Part shown: positions 48,918 to 58,078 of the stretch, in pieces
Numbering within the stretch: the stretch's first letter is position 1
Layout of the letters: the number at the start of each line of letters is the position of its first letter
Assembly: GCF_000317305.3 (NCBI RefSeq)
Contig: NC_023036.2
Coordinates: forward strand, 5,357,268-5,421,267
Source: Mycolicibacterium neoaurum VKM Ac-1815D
GTDB lineage: Bacteria > Actinomycetota > Actinomycetes > Mycobacteriales > Mycobacteriaceae
Reading direction: 5' to 3'
Length of the DNA: 64,000 bases
Translations under genes and position numbers: made by a program
The notes under the pieces: model-generated
Databases searched by the model: none
Told to the model about the DNA's origin: nothing
The model's input: only the letters and a program-made list of their open reading frames with translations

Positions 48918-50288
48918 GTGTCTGTCGGTGCGGAGGACGCACAAGCTGTGCACGAGGCGGGCGTCCGGCGACTTCTGGCGAGTTACCACGCCATCCCCGC
49001 GACAGCGACTGTGCGGCTGAGCAAACCCACGTCCAACTTGTTCCGGACGCGGGAGACCTCGACTGCCCCAGGACTGGACGTCTCCGGCCTCACCGGTGTC
49101 ATCGCCGTGGACCCACAGGCGCGCACCGCCGATGTGTCGGGCATGTGCACCTACGAGGAAGTGGTCGCGGCGACACTGCCCCACGGCTTGTCCCCGCTGG
49201 TGGTCCCCCAGCTCAAGACCATCACCCTCGGTGGCGCGGTCACGGGACTGGGTATCGAGTCGGCATCCTTCCGCAACGGGTTGCCGCATGAGTCCGTCCT
49301 CGAGCTCGACATCCTCACCGGTGCAGGGGAGATCGTGACCGCACGCCGCGACCAGCACCCCGATCTGTTCCATGCTTTCCCCAACTCCTATGGCACGCTG
49401 GGTTACTCGGTGAGGCTGAAGATCGAACTGGAGCCTGTGCACCCGTTCGTCTCGTTACGTCACCTGCGTTTCGACTCGCTGACCGAGCTGGTCTCGACGA
49501 TGGAACGCATCATCGACACCCGCGATTACGACGGCACCGCCGTGGACTACCTGGACGGGGTGGTGTTCAGCGCGGCAGAAAGCTATCTGTGTCTGGGGAC
49601 GCGGACCCGCATGCCCGGCCCGGTCAGCGATTACACCGGTCGCGACATCTACTACCGGTCCATTCAGAACATCGATCACGACCGGCTGACCATCGCCGAT
49701 TACCTGTGGCGTTGGGATACCGACTGGTTCTGGTGCTCACGGGCTTTCGGTGCCCAGCATCCGTTGATCAGAAGGCTGTGGCCGCGGCGCTACCGGCGCA
49801 GCAGCTTCTACTGGAAGCTGATCGGATACGACCAGCGCTTCCACATCGCCGACCGCATCGAGAAACATCACGGCCGCCCGCCCCGGGAGCGGGTGGTGCA
49901 GGACGTCGAGGTACCCGTCGAACAGTGCGTGCCGTTCCTGGACTGGTTCCTCGACAACGTGCCGATCGAACCGATCTGGTTGTGCCCGCTGCAACTACGC
50001 GCCGACGAGCATTGGCCGCTGTACCCGCTGCGTCCGCAGCACACCTACGTCAACATCGGGTTCTGGTCGTCCGTACCGGCCGGACCAATACCGGGATTCA
50101 CCAACCGGCGCATCGAGGAGAAGGTCGCCGAACTCTACGGACACAAATCGCTGTACTCGGAATCGTTCTTCAGCCCAGAGGAATTCGACCAACTCTACGG
50201 TGGAGAGGCGTATCGGACCGTGAAGAAGACCTACGACCCGCAGTCCCGATTGCTCGACCTGTACGCGAAAGCGGTGCAACGACGATGA
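48918..50288 (+). CDS. FAD-binding (PCMH-type) oxidoreductase, TmsA/BfaB-like
   Basis: A 456-aa flavoprotein. The FAD-binding PCMH domain is about 30-200 ('GVIAVDPQARTADVSGMCTYEEVVAATLPHGLSPLVVPQLKTITLGGAVTGLGIES'). A mixed C-terminal domain with 'RVVQDVEVPVEQ' follows. It is coupled by ATGA to a cyclopropane-type methyltransferase. This is the same pairing as the tuberculostearic-acid genes, in which the methyltransferase makes a 10-methylene fatty acid and the flavoprotein reduces it. Whether this paralogous pair does so is unknown. The start is GTG 48918 with TAGCGT (48906-48911) and a 6-bp gap: a leaderless promoter. Confidence 0.78.
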   Translation: MSVGAEDAQAVHEAGVRRLLASYHAIPATATVRLSKPTSNLFRTRETSTAPGLDVSGLTGVIAVDPQARTADVSGMCTYEEVVAATLPHGLSPLVVPQLKTITLGGAVTGLGIESASFRNGLPHESVLELDILTGAGEIVTARRDQHPDLFHAFPNSYGTLGYSVRLKIELEPVHPFVSLRHLRFDSLTELVSTMERIIDTRDYDGTAVDYLDGVVFSAAESYLCLGTRTRMPGPVSDYTGRDIYYRSIQNIDHDRLTIADYLWRWDTDWFWCSRAFGAQHPLIRRLWPRRYRRSSFYWKLIGYDQRFHIADRIEKHHGRPPRERVVQDVEVPVEQCVPFLDWFLDNVPIEPIWLCPLQLRADEHWPLYPLRPQHTYVNIGFWSSVPAGPIPGFTNRRIEEKVAELYGHKSLYSESFFSPEEFDQLYGGEAYRTVKKTYDPQSRLLDLYAKAVQRR

Positions 50289-51592
50289 CCACCTACAAGG
50301 ACCATGCCCCCGATCAGAGCCGGCTCAGCCTGGCCGAGATCCTGGAGATCTTCGCGGCGGGACCGTTGCCGTTGAAATTCACCGCCTACGACGGCAGCTC
50401 CACCGGCCCCGATGACGCCGCCGTCGGACTGGACCTGCGACGACCGCGCGGTACGACATACCTGGCCACCGCCCCCGGTGAGCTCGGTCTGGCCCGCGCC
50501 TATGTCGCCGGCGATATCGAGCCGGTTGGCGTGCACCCCGGCGATCCGTACGAGCTGTTGCGCGCTCTGGCCGCCGCGTCGGCGTTCAAGCGCCCACCCG
50601 CGCGGGTGCTGGCCAACATCATCGCCTCGATCGGGGTGGAACACCTTCTGCCGGTGGCGCCACCGCCCCAGGAGGCGTTGCCCCGTTGGCGCCGCATCGC
50701 GGAAGGGTTACGGCACAGCAGGTCTCGTGATGCGGACGCGATCCATCACCACTATGACGTGTCCAATGCGTTCTACGAGTACGTGCTCGGCCCGTCGATG
50801 ACCTACACCTGTGCGTGTTACCCCGACGAGTCGGCGACGCTGGAGCAGGCCCAGGACAACAAGTATCGGTTGGTGTTCGAGAAGCTTCGGCTGCGCCCCG
50901 GCGATCGCCTGCTCGACGTGGGTTGCGGTTGGGGCGGCATGGTCCGATATGCCGCGCGGCACGGTGTGCGCGCTCTCGGCGTGACACTGTCGGCCCAGCA
51001 GGCCGAATGGGCCCAGCGCGCCATCACCGCCGAGGGGCTCTCCGACCTCGCCGAGGTGCGCCACCAGGATTATCGCGATATCACCGAATCAGGTTTCGAC
51101 GCGGTGTCTTCCATCGGGCTGACCGAGCACATCGGGGTGGCGAACTATCCGGCATACTTCGCCTTCCTGCAGGCCCGGCTGCGCAGCGGCGGCTTGTTGC
51201 TCAACCATTGCATCACCCGGCCCGACAATCGGGCCGGCGCCTCGGCCGGCTTCTTCATCGACCGTTATGTCTTTCCCGACGGGGAGCTGACGGGTTCCGG
51301 CCGCATCATCACCGAGGCACAGAATGTCGGGCTGGAGGTCATCCACGAGGAGAATCTGCGCCACCACTACGCGATGACGCTGCGGGATTGGTGCCGCAAC
51401 CTGGTCGAGCACTGGGATGAGGCGGTCGCGGAGGTCGGCCTGCCCACCGCGCGGGTGTGGGGGCTCTACATGGCGGGATCTCGTCTGGGTTTCGAATCCA
51501 ATGTCGTTCAGCTACATCAGGTTCTGGCCGTCAAGACCGACGATCACGGCGACGACGGCGGTCTGCCGCTACGCCCGTGGTGGACGGCCTGA
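50285..51592 (+). CDS. Cyclopropane-fatty-acid-synthase-type methyltransferase (TmsB/UfaA1-like)
   Basis: A 435-aa SAM enzyme acting on unsaturated acyl chains. An N-terminal lipid-binding part (about 1-140) precedes 'HHHYDVSNAFYEYVLGPSMTYTCACY', the family hallmark. The SAM loop is 'LLDVGCGWGGMVRYAARHG'. The active-site region has 'SIGLTEHIG', 'LLNHCITRPDN' and 'FIDRYVFPDGEL'. It makes either cyclopropane or 10-methylene products; pairing with the upstream FAD reductase favours the latter. ATG overlaps the upstream stop (ATGA). It ends 12 bp from the convergent dnaX. Confidence 0.85.
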   Translation: MTTYKDHAPDQSRLSLAEILEIFAAGPLPLKFTAYDGSSTGPDDAAVGLDLRRPRGTTYLATAPGELGLARAYVAGDIEPVGVHPGDPYELLRALAAASAFKRPPARVLANIIASIGVEHLLPVAPPPQEALPRWRRIAEGLRHSRSRDADAIHHHYDVSNAFYEYVLGPSMTYTCACYPDESATLEQAQDNKYRLVFEKLRLRPGDRLLDVGCGWGGMVRYAARHGVRALGVTLSAQQAEWAQRAITAEGLSDLAEVRHQDYRDITESGFDAVSSIGLTEHIGVANYPAYFAFLQARLRSGGLLLNHCITRPDNRAGASAGFFIDRYVFPDGELTGSGRIITEAQNVGLEVIHEENLRHHYAMTLRDWCRNLVEHWDEAVAEVGLPTARVWGLYMAGSRLGFESNVVQLHQVLAVKTDDHGDDGGLPLRPWWTA

Positions 51593-51604
51593 CCCGTACC
51601 CGGT

Positions 51605-53551
51605 CTAGCCCTTCTCGATCCGACGCGCCCCGAGTTCGTTCTGCAGCAGCTCGATGGCCACTTCCTCGGGGTCACGCCGAACGACCTCGGAGGTGTCGGC
51701 GCTCGCCTCGGCAAGCATCCGCTCCTCCTCGGCGGCCGGGTCCGGCCGCGCGGCGGGTTCGGTGTCGGAGGGCACCGGCTCGCCGGTGTCGGGCACACAC
51801 CGGATCTGCCAGTTGACTCCCAGCGCATCCTTGAGGGCCTCGCGGATGACCTCGACGTTGCGCTGCTCGTTGAGCCGTTTGGCCAGCGGCGGGGCCCGAT
51901 GGCTCAACACCAGGGTGTCGCCGTCGACCGCGCGGACGATCGCGTCGGCGAGCATCGCGTTGACCGGCTTGCTGCGGGCATTGACCTTCTCGCGCACCGT
52001 ATCCCACAACGCTCGAACAGCAGCGGCATCGGGTTCTCCGACCGCGGCAGCGGCCGGTGTCGGCACCGGGGCAGGCGGTTGCGGGGTCGGTTCGGGAACC
52101 GGGGCCGGCTGCGGCCTCGGCGGGGTCGGGGCGGGCGGCGGTGTCGGTGCGGGCACCGGCTCCGGTCGCGGTTCGGGTTCGGGAACAGGCATGGGGGCCG
52201 GCTCGGGAACGGGCACAGGTGCCGGTTCCGGGATGGGCGCGGGTCGCGGTGGCGGGACGGAGACCTGCTCTGCCTGCGCATCAGACTTGGACTCGGCCTC
52301 GGCCTGCGCCTGGGCGCGGCTGGCACGCACGAACTGGCGCGCCGGCGCGGGTGGTGTTTCGGCGGGTCCGGCATTCGGCAGCGCACCAGGTATGGCCATG
52401 TCGAGCCGTGTCTCGATGCGCTCGATACGTTGCAGCAGAGCCGATTCGGTGTCATGGGCCGACGGGAGCAGCAACCGTGCGCAGACCACCTCCAACAGCA
52501 GCCGGGGCGCGGTGGCGCCGCGCATCTCACCCAGTCCCGCGTGCACGACCTCCGCATAACGGGCGAGGGTCGCCGCACCCAACCGGGTGGCCTGATCGCG
52601 CATCCGCTCAAGGACACCATCCGGTGCGTCCACCACACCACGGTCGGCGGCATCCGGAACCGCTTGCATCACAATGAGGTCGCGGAACCGCTCCAGCAGG
52701 TCGGTGGCGAAACGGCGCGGATCATGACCGGCGTCGATCACCGATTCGACGGCGCCGAACAGCGCAGCGGCATCGCCTGCGGCCAACGCGTCCACCGCCT
52801 CGTCGATCAGGGCGACGTCGGTTGCGCCCAGCAGGGACAACGCCCGCTGGTACACCACCCGGTTTCCCTCAGCCCCGGCGACCAGTTGGTCGAGCACCGA
52901 GAGACTGTCGCGCGGTGAACCACCGCCGGCGCGGATCACCAAGGGGTAGACGGCGTCATCGACCGTCACGCCCTCGTCGGCGCAGATCCGTTCCAGCAGC
53001 CCGCGCATGGTCTTGGGGGCCAACAAGCGGAACGGGTAATGGTGGGTCCGCGACCGGATGGTCGGCAGAACCTTTTCCGGCTCGGTGGTGGCGAAGACGA
53101 AGATCAGATGATCCGGTGGCTCCTCGACGATCTTGAGCAGCGCGTTGAACCCGGCCGTGGTGACCATGTGCGCCTCGTCGACGATGAAGATGCGGTACCG
53201 CGACTGGGCGGGCGCGTAGAACGCCCGGTCCCGCAGTTCCCGGGTGTCGTCGACACCGCCGTGGCTGGCGGCGTCCAGCTCGACCACGTCGACATTGCCC
53301 GGACCGTTCGGGGCCAGCGCGACGCAGGAATCACACACCCCGCACGGCGTCGGCGTCGGGCCCTGCTCACAGTTCAGTGAGCGCGCCAGGATACGGGCAG
53401 AGGACGTCTTACCGCAGCCGCGCGGGCCGGAGAACAGGTAGGCGTGATTGATCCGGCCTGCCGAGAGCGCCGTCGACAACGGGTCGGTGACATGCTCCTG
53501 GCCGACCACCTCGGCGAAGCTTGCGGGTCGGTACTTGCGGTAGAGCGCCAC
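51605..53551 (-). CDS. dnaX: DNA polymerase III gamma/tau subunit
   Basis: A 648-aa clamp-loader ATPase. Walker A is 'FSGPRGCGKTSSARILA'. A zinc C4 follows ('NCEQGPTPTPCGVCDSC'). Walker B is 'RIFIVDEAHM', the SRC-like motif 'LPTIRSRTHHYPFR', and sensor 2 is 'GGGSPRDSLSVLDQL'. A long Pro/Ala/Glu linker (about 440-530) precedes a C-terminal tau domain ('VRALWDTVREKVNARSKPVNAMLADA', 'LVLSHRAPPLAKRLNEQRNVEVIREAL'). The start GTG 53551 gives the family N-terminus 'ALYRKYRPASFAEVVGQEHV'. I see no slippery site for a short gamma form. Confidence 0.94.
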   Translation of the reverse strand: MALYRKYRPASFAEVVGQEHVTDPLSTALSAGRINHAYLFSGPRGCGKTSSARILARSLNCEQGPTPTPCGVCDSCVALAPNGPGNVDVVELDAASHGGVDDTRELRDRAFYAPAQSRYRIFIVDEAHMVTTAGFNALLKIVEEPPDHLIFVFATTEPEKVLPTIRSRTHHYPFRLLAPKTMRGLLERICADEGVTVDDAVYPLVIRAGGGSPRDSLSVLDQLVAGAEGNRVVYQRALSLLGATDVALIDEAVDALAAGDAAALFGAVESVIDAGHDPRRFATDLLERFRDLIVMQAVPDAADRGVVDAPDGVLERMRDQATRLGAATLARYAEVVHAGLGEMRGATAPRLLLEVVCARLLLPSAHDTESALLQRIERIETRLDMAIPGALPNAGPAETPPAPARQFVRASRAQAQAEAESKSDAQAEQVSVPPPRPAPIPEPAPVPVPEPAPMPVPEPEPRPEPVPAPTPPPAPTPPRPQPAPVPEPTPQPPAPVPTPAAAAVGEPDAAAVRALWDTVREKVNARSKPVNAMLADAIVRAVDGDTLVLSHRAPPLAKRLNEQRNVEVIREALKDALGVNWQIRCVPDTGEPVPSDTEPAARPDPAAEEERMLAEASADTSEVVRRDPEEVAIELLQNELGARRIEKG

Positions 53552-53579
53552 GGTCGCCCAGGTTACCCAGCGCGGCCGA

Positions 53580-54866
53580 CTAGTCGCGCGCCAGCAGCGC
53601 TTCGGTGGCCGACAGCAGCGCGCAGGTCGACAGACCGTCGATCGCCGAACGCAGGTCGGACTCCGAGGGGAAGCTCGGCGCGATACGAATGTTCTTGTCC
53701 TCGGGGTCTTTTCCGTACGGGAACGCCGCGCCGGCGGCGGTGACGGCGATGCCGGCATCCTTGGCCAGCGAGATGGTCCGCTTGGCGGTCCCCGGGAGCA
53801 CGTCGAGGCTGACGAAATAACCACCCTTGGGGTCGGTCCAGCTCGCGATCTTCGACTCCCCGAGCCGGTCTTCGAGGATCTCGGCGACCAGCGCGAACTT
53901 CGGCGCCAGCAGCTCGCGGTGCTTCTGCATGTGCGCCCGGGCACCGTCGGCGTCACCGAAGAAGCGCAGATGGCGCAGCTGGTTGACCTTGTCAGGACCG
54001 ATCGACTTCTTCGCGGCGTGCTGCAGGTACCAGGTGATGGTGGCATCGGAGCCACCGAAGAAGCTCACCCCGGCACCGGCGAAGGTCATCTTCGACGTGG
54101 AGGCGAACACCAGCGGTCGGTTCTCGTTGCCGGCCTCGGCCGCCAGTCCGAGCACGTCGACCTGCTCGACGAACTCGTTAGTGATGGTGTGCACGGCGTA
54201 GGCGTTGTCCCAGAACAGCCGGAAGTCCGGGGCAGCCGTCGGCATCTGCACGAGCCGGCGCACCACCTCAGGTGAGTAGGTGGTGCCGGTCGGGTTCGAG
54301 TAGACCGGCACGCACCACATGCCCTTCACGGCGGGATCGTGGGCGACGAGTTCCTCGATCAGGTCGACGTCGGGTCCGTCCTCGCGCAGCGGAACCGGGA
54401 TCATCTCGACGCCGTAGCTCTCGGTGATGGCGAAGTGCCGGTCATATCCCGGGGCCGGGCAGAGGAACTTGACGCCTGGCTCCTGAGACCACGGCCGGGG
54501 CGAATCCACACCCCCGCGCAGCAGGGAGAACACGACCGCGTCGTGCATGAACTCCAGGCTCGCGTTGTTCCCCGCGATCAGGTTGGACGCCGGGATACCG
54601 AGCAGCTCGCCGAAGATGGCACGCAGTTCCGGCAACCCGTGCAACCCGCCGTAGTTGCGGGTGTCGGTGCCTTCGCCGTCCCGGTAGGCGTCGCGGCCGT
54701 TACCTGGCAACTCCAGCAGCCTGTTGGCCAGGTCGAGCTGCTCCGGCGACGGTTTGCCGCGCGTGAGATCGAGCTTCAGGCCTTGGGCCTTGAGCTCCGC
54801 ATAGTTGCGCTGCTGCAGCTCGTGCTGCGCAGACAGTTCGTCACGGCCGAGGGACTCGTACGACAC
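53580..54866 (-). CDS. aspC: Aspartate aminotransferase (Rv3722c-type)
   Basis: A 428-aa PLP aminotransferase of the subgroup typified by M. tuberculosis Rv3722c, the main aspartate aminotransferase. 'DLTRGKPSPEQLDLAN', 'NYGGLHGLPELRAIFGELLGIPASNLIAGNNASLEFMHDA' and 'VPVYSNPTGTTYS' are subgroup hallmarks. The PLP Lys is in 'FASTSKMTFAGAGVSFFGG'. GTG 54866 has AAAGG upstream. It lies between the SRP RNA gene and dnaX, all on the minus strand, with 28 bp before dnaX. Confidence 0.9.
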   Translation of the reverse strand: MSYESLGRDELSAQHELQQRNYAELKAQGLKLDLTRGKPSPEQLDLANRLLELPGNGRDAYRDGEGTDTRNYGGLHGLPELRAIFGELLGIPASNLIAGNNASLEFMHDAVVFSLLRGGVDSPRPWSQEPGVKFLCPAPGYDRHFAITESYGVEMIPVPLREDGPDVDLIEELVAHDPAVKGMWCVPVYSNPTGTTYSPEVVRRLVQMPTAAPDFRLFWDNAYAVHTITNEFVEQVDVLGLAAEAGNENRPLVFASTSKMTFAGAGVSFFGGSDATITWYLQHAAKKSIGPDKVNQLRHLRFFGDADGARAHMQKHRELLAPKFALVAEILEDRLGESKIASWTDPKGGYFVSLDVLPGTAKRTISLAKDAGIAVTAAGAAFPYGKDPEDKNIRIAPSFPSESDLRSAIDGLSTCALLSATEALLARD

Positions 54867-54927
54867 TGAGGGCCTTTCAACAACGGGCGCTATCAACCAA
54901 GCCGTGAACATGTGCTGGTCAAACATA

Positions 54928-55017
54928 AGGGGACCCCGCGCACCCGCCAGAGCCCATTGACCCTTGCTGCCTTCCGGCCCTGGGGGAGTTCACAGGATGG
55001 ACGCCGCGCGGGGTCCG
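54928..55017 (-). ncRNA. ffs: Signal recognition particle 4.5S-type RNA
   Basis: The minus strand has the universal SRP domain IV: an asymmetric loop and GGAA tetraloop within CAGGGCCGGAAGGCAGCAAG. The ends pair as CGGACCCCGCGC with GCGCGGGGTCC to close a single long hairpin of about 90 nt. It pairs with Ffh for co-translational targeting. The exact 5' and 3' ends are estimated from the closing stem. Confidence 0.93.
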
Positions 55018-55100
55018 AGTGACGAGTGTAGTACCCCGTGCAGATCGACAAGACCGGTGGCTGGTCGGAGGTCGCCCGGCGGTCGGCTACCATGGCCGAC

Positions 55101-55186
55101 GGAGGATTCGCCTAGTGGCCTATGGCGCTCGCCTGGAACGCGGGTTGGGTTAATAGCCCTCAGGGGTTCAAATCCCCTATCCTCCG
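55101..55186 (+). tRNA. tRNA-Ser(GGA)
   Basis: An 86-nt cloverleaf. The acceptor GGAGGAT (55101-55107) pairs with ATCCTCC (55179-55185), with discriminator G at 55186. The anticodon stem CTCGC/GCGGG encloses loop C-T-GGA-A-C. The long variable arm (GTTGGGTTAATAGCC) is typical of serine tRNA, and the T arm is AGGGG-TTCAAAT-CCCCT. CCA is not encoded. It lies 84 bp from the SRP RNA on the other strand. Confidence 0.95.
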
Positions 55187-55270
55187 CCGTTGGTCCGGGG
55201 CGTGATCGAGAACATCGCGGTCACGCCCCGGGACCACAAACATCGTCCAGGGGGACGTCTAGGGAGGAAT

Positions 55271-56023
55271 ATGCGGCGCGGTATCGCATCGCTGTGGCAC
55301 GCGTCGTCGCTGGTGATCGCCGGCGCTCTCTATTTTCTCTTCGTTCTGCCCCGCTGGTTCGAACTGACCGGTGAGTGGCCTGCGACGCTGGGCACCGTCA
55401 TGCGCATCGTGTGCGGCGTGCTGGTGATTCTCACTGCGCTGCCGGTGCTACTGAAGCTGCAGCGGACCCGTAAACCCGAACTCGGCACCCCGACCCTGGC
55501 CCTGCAGTTGCGGGTGTGGTCGATCGTCGGGCATGTGGCGGCAGGTCTGTTGATCCTCGGCGCGGCCATCAGCGAGATCTGGCTGGACCTGGACAACGTC
55601 GGCCAATGGTTGTTCGGCATCTACGGTGCAGCGGCGGCCCTCGCATTGCTCGGTGCATTCGCGTTCTACCTGGCCTTCGTCGCCGAACTCCCGCCGCCGC
55701 CGCCGAAACCGCTGGCACCCAAGCCCGCGAAGCGTGGTCGCGGCCGCAAGACGGACGCTGTCGAGGAGACCGTGGCGGCCGGGCCCGAGGCCGACGGTGC
55801 CGAAACCGACAGTGCCGAAACCGACGGCGCCGAAACCGACGCTGAGCCCGACGAGGCCGGATCCGAGGAGATCAAGCCCGACGAGACCGACGCCGACACC
55901 ACCGAACCGGAGGCGACCGAGCCGGGTGCAACCGATGAGCCGGCGGGCAAGCTACGCAACCGCCGACCCACCGGTAAGACCCGCCGGACCCGCACCCGAG
56001 GCGGCGTCGCGACCGAGGACTGA
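55271..56023 (+). CDS. lucA: LucA-like membrane protein
   Basis: A 250-aa protein with four membrane helices in the first 165 residues and an acidic, repetitive cytosolic tail ('ETDSAETDGAETDAEPDE'). LucA (Rv3723) in M. tuberculosis coordinates fatty-acid and cholesterol import through Mce1 and Mce4; length and place after tRNA-Ser and SRP RNA agree. ATG 55271 has a strong GGGAGGA site; a frame starting at 55190 lacks one. The tail varies freely between species, so function rests on the membrane part and synteny. Confidence 0.78.
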   Translation: MRRGIASLWHASSLVIAGALYFLFVLPRWFELTGEWPATLGTVMRIVCGVLVILTALPVLLKLQRTRKPELGTPTLALQLRVWSIVGHVAAGLLILGAAISEIWLDLDNVGQWLFGIYGAAAALALLGAFAFYLAFVAELPPPPPKPLAPKPAKRGRGRKTDAVEETVAAGPEADGAETDSAETDGAETDAEPDEAGSEEIKPDETDADTTEPEATEPGATDEPAGKLRNRRPTGKTRRTRTRGGVATED

Positions 56024-56102
56024 CGGGCTCTGCGCCTACTGACGTCGACAGTTCGCGCTGGTGCAGTCAGTATTGAGCTAGAACCTTCAGGATGGGCGGC
56101 AT

Positions 56103-57125
56103 ATGGGCATAGTCCACGTAACACGTTGGATCACGGCGTCGGCGGTTGCCTTGTCGCTTTCCCTGCTGATCGCCCCGGGTCCTGCCGGCGCGGAACCGCT
56201 TGACGTCGCTTCGGCAGCCGACCGGGTCGAACCCTCGGTGGTCCGCATCGACACCATCGTCGACTACCAGCACATCCTGGGCACCGGTACCGGCATAGTC
56301 CTCGACCCCGGCGGCCAGGTTCTCACCAACTATCACGTAGTCCAAGGCGCCGATGTGATCAGTGCGGTGGTCGGCGGCGGCAGCTATGGTGCCGACATCC
56401 TGGGCTATGACCGCGGCCGCGATATCGCCGTCCTTCAGCTGCGCGGTGCCGGCGGCTTACCGGCGGCACCGGTGGGAGATTCCGCGCGTCTCGCCGTCGG
56501 TGAACCCGTGGTGGCGATCGGCAACGCGCAAGGCAGCGCCAATCCGCTGACGCGTGAGTTCGGCTCCATCTCCGCCCTGGGTCGCACGATCAGCGCCGAG
56601 GACGAGCTGTCCGGCACTGCGACCGAGATGACCGGCCTGTTCGAGTTCGCCGCCCCGGTGCGCGCGGGTGACTCCGGCGGACCCGTGGTGAACGGCGCCG
56701 GCGAGATCGTCGGCGTGACCACCGCGGCGTCGGTCAACTTCCGGATGGGCCCCGGAGGCGAGGGTTACGCCATCCCGATCAACGACGCGATGAGCATCGC
56801 CAATCAGATCCGGTCCGGGACACCGTCCGACACCGTGCACATCGGTCCGCCCACCCTGCTCGGGGTCGGCGTCAGCAGTGCCGAACAACACGAGGCGTTC
56901 CCCGGTGTCCTCGTCCATGATGTGATGCCCGGCGGGCCCGCCGCGGGCGCAGGATTGGCCAACGGGGACGTGATCCTGACCATCGACGGCGTGCGTATCG
57001 AATCAGCCGCCGATCTGACCAGTGTCCTCGACCGGCACTACCCGGGCGACGTCCTGGATCTCACCTGGGTCGACCGGGCCGGCCAACACCGGCTCGGCAA
57101 GGCCGCCCTGCTGTCAGGCGTCTGA
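56103..57125 (+). CDS. Exported trypsin-like serine protease with PDZ domain (HtrA/PepA-like)
   Basis: A 340-aa protein with a signal peptide (to about 'GPAGAEP'). The protease domain has the triad His in 'LTNYHVVQG', Asp in 'GYDRGRDIAVLQ' and Ser in 'VRAGDSGGPVV'. A C-terminal PDZ domain (about 255-335) has 'GVLVHDVMPGGPAAGAGLANGDVILTIDGVRIES'. It has no membrane anchor, so it is secreted or periplasmic, resembling M. tuberculosis PepA. It probably degrades or senses misfolded envelope proteins. The start codon is ATG 56103, and a possible hairpin terminator follows. Confidence 0.88.
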   Translation: MGIVHVTRWITASAVALSLSLLIAPGPAGAEPLDVASAADRVEPSVVRIDTIVDYQHILGTGTGIVLDPGGQVLTNYHVVQGADVISAVVGGGSYGADILGYDRGRDIAVLQLRGAGGLPAAPVGDSARLAVGEPVVAIGNAQGSANPLTREFGSISALGRTISAEDELSGTATEMTGLFEFAAPVRAGDSGGPVVNGAGEIVGVTTAASVNFRMGPGGEGYAIPINDAMSIANQIRSGTPSDTVHIGPPTLLGVGVSSAEQHEAFPGVLVHDVMPGGPAAGAGLANGDVILTIDGVRIESAADLTSVLDRHYPGDVLDLTWVDRAGQHRLGKAALLSGV

Positions 57126-57814
57126 CCTCGTCGGGTCCGATCCGAGCCGCGACACGCGGCAAACGGATGTCCCATCTGGAAATCCACCAATCTTTCCTGC
57201 CGGTTGAGCGGGCACCGCGTCGCCGTTGCTGGCAACGCACCGGCGACGACAGGTGAGTTGCGCAACATCGGCCGTACAAGGTGTCGGCGCACACAGCAAA
57301 CGTCCGGTGCACGCGGCCCCTCACCCTGTTCCGAGGCAAGGCCGTGGCAGGCACACGAGGTACGGCCCTCCGCGTGCCACCTGCGCCGGGGACGCGATCC
57401 CGTCCCGCACCGCCGACGGCCCGTGCAACGCCGCACCCAAAAAGGGATGTGAACAGCAGTTATAGACGTCGACGGCGTTGCCGCGGCCGATTCGGAACGG
57501 TCGGCGGCGTTCGGGCGGCGTCCGTTCGCACGGCCGGCACCCGGATACGCATCGACGGACGCGCGCCGACACCGCGCGGATCGCCGGCGCGGACTCGGGA
57601 GAGGCTCGGAATTCATCGGCCGACGAGGCGTGCCCTGGCAACGAACTGCGAGGTTGCTGGAGCCCTTTTAGGCTCTTTGACCTGGCAAATGTCGGCAAAC
57701 ACAGGAACTGCACAGGGCTTCCGCCAAGATCAGTCGGGCGTTACATTTAGCTGAACATCGCCGGCCAGGATTGTGGTCGGCACGATCCGCTTCGCCGGTG
57801 AGAGGGGAGACACC
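57126..57814. other. 689-bp intergenic stretch with two hairpins, no convincing gene
   Basis: Several Arg/Pro/Ser-rich open frames occur on both strands but none has a ribosome-binding site with normal composition or a known domain. The stretch holds a nested stem at 57218-57248 (CGTCGCCG / CGGCGACG around GTTGC-TG-GCAAC), suited to end the protease transcript. A second hairpin, GAGCC-N6-GGCTC-TTT, lies at 57660-57678. A small RNA ending at the second hairpin is possible but not shown. Confidence 0.45.
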
Positions 57815-58078
57815 GTGGTCGAAACGGCAGTCGTCGCGTACTTGATCGGATGGGTGATCAGTACCGCCATCATCTTCATGGCAAGCCGGCGACTCAACGA
57901 CCCCGCCAATCCCGTTCCGCATGGGCTGCTCCTCAGCGCCGTGGCGGGCACCATGTGGCCCCTGCTCCTGCTCGGTGCGGCCGAGTTCAGCTCGGTAGCG
58001 GTCGCCTCCAGCGCCGCCTCGCACCTCAAGCCCGAGACCCAAGAACTCGTCGGCGCCGGAGTCGTCCCGCTCCGTTAG
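57815..58078 (+). CDS. Small hypothetical membrane protein
   Basis: An 87-aa product with GTG 57815 and a good AGGGGAG site. It has two hydrophobic helices, about 5-24 ('VVAYLIGWVISTAIIFMAS') and 40-60 ('LLLSAVAGTMWPLLLLGAAEF'). No family is recognised. Its stop overlaps the convergent Prim-PolC gene by 4 bp. Confidence 0.6.
   Translation: MVETAVVAYLIGWVISTAIIFMASRRLNDPANPVPHGLLLSAVAGTMWPLLLLGAAEFSSVAVASSAASHLKPETQELVGAGVVPLR

Noticed and set aside
51605..54055. 816-codon reading of dnaX
   Set aside because: The extra N-terminus runs through the 3' part of the aspC gene in another frame; the family N-terminus begins at GTG 53551.
57321..57713. 130-codon minus-strand frame in the 57126-57814 gap
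   Set aside because: Arg/Pro/Ser-rich, no ribosome-binding site, overlapped by an equally long plus-strand frame of the same quality; composition like a random high-GC frame.
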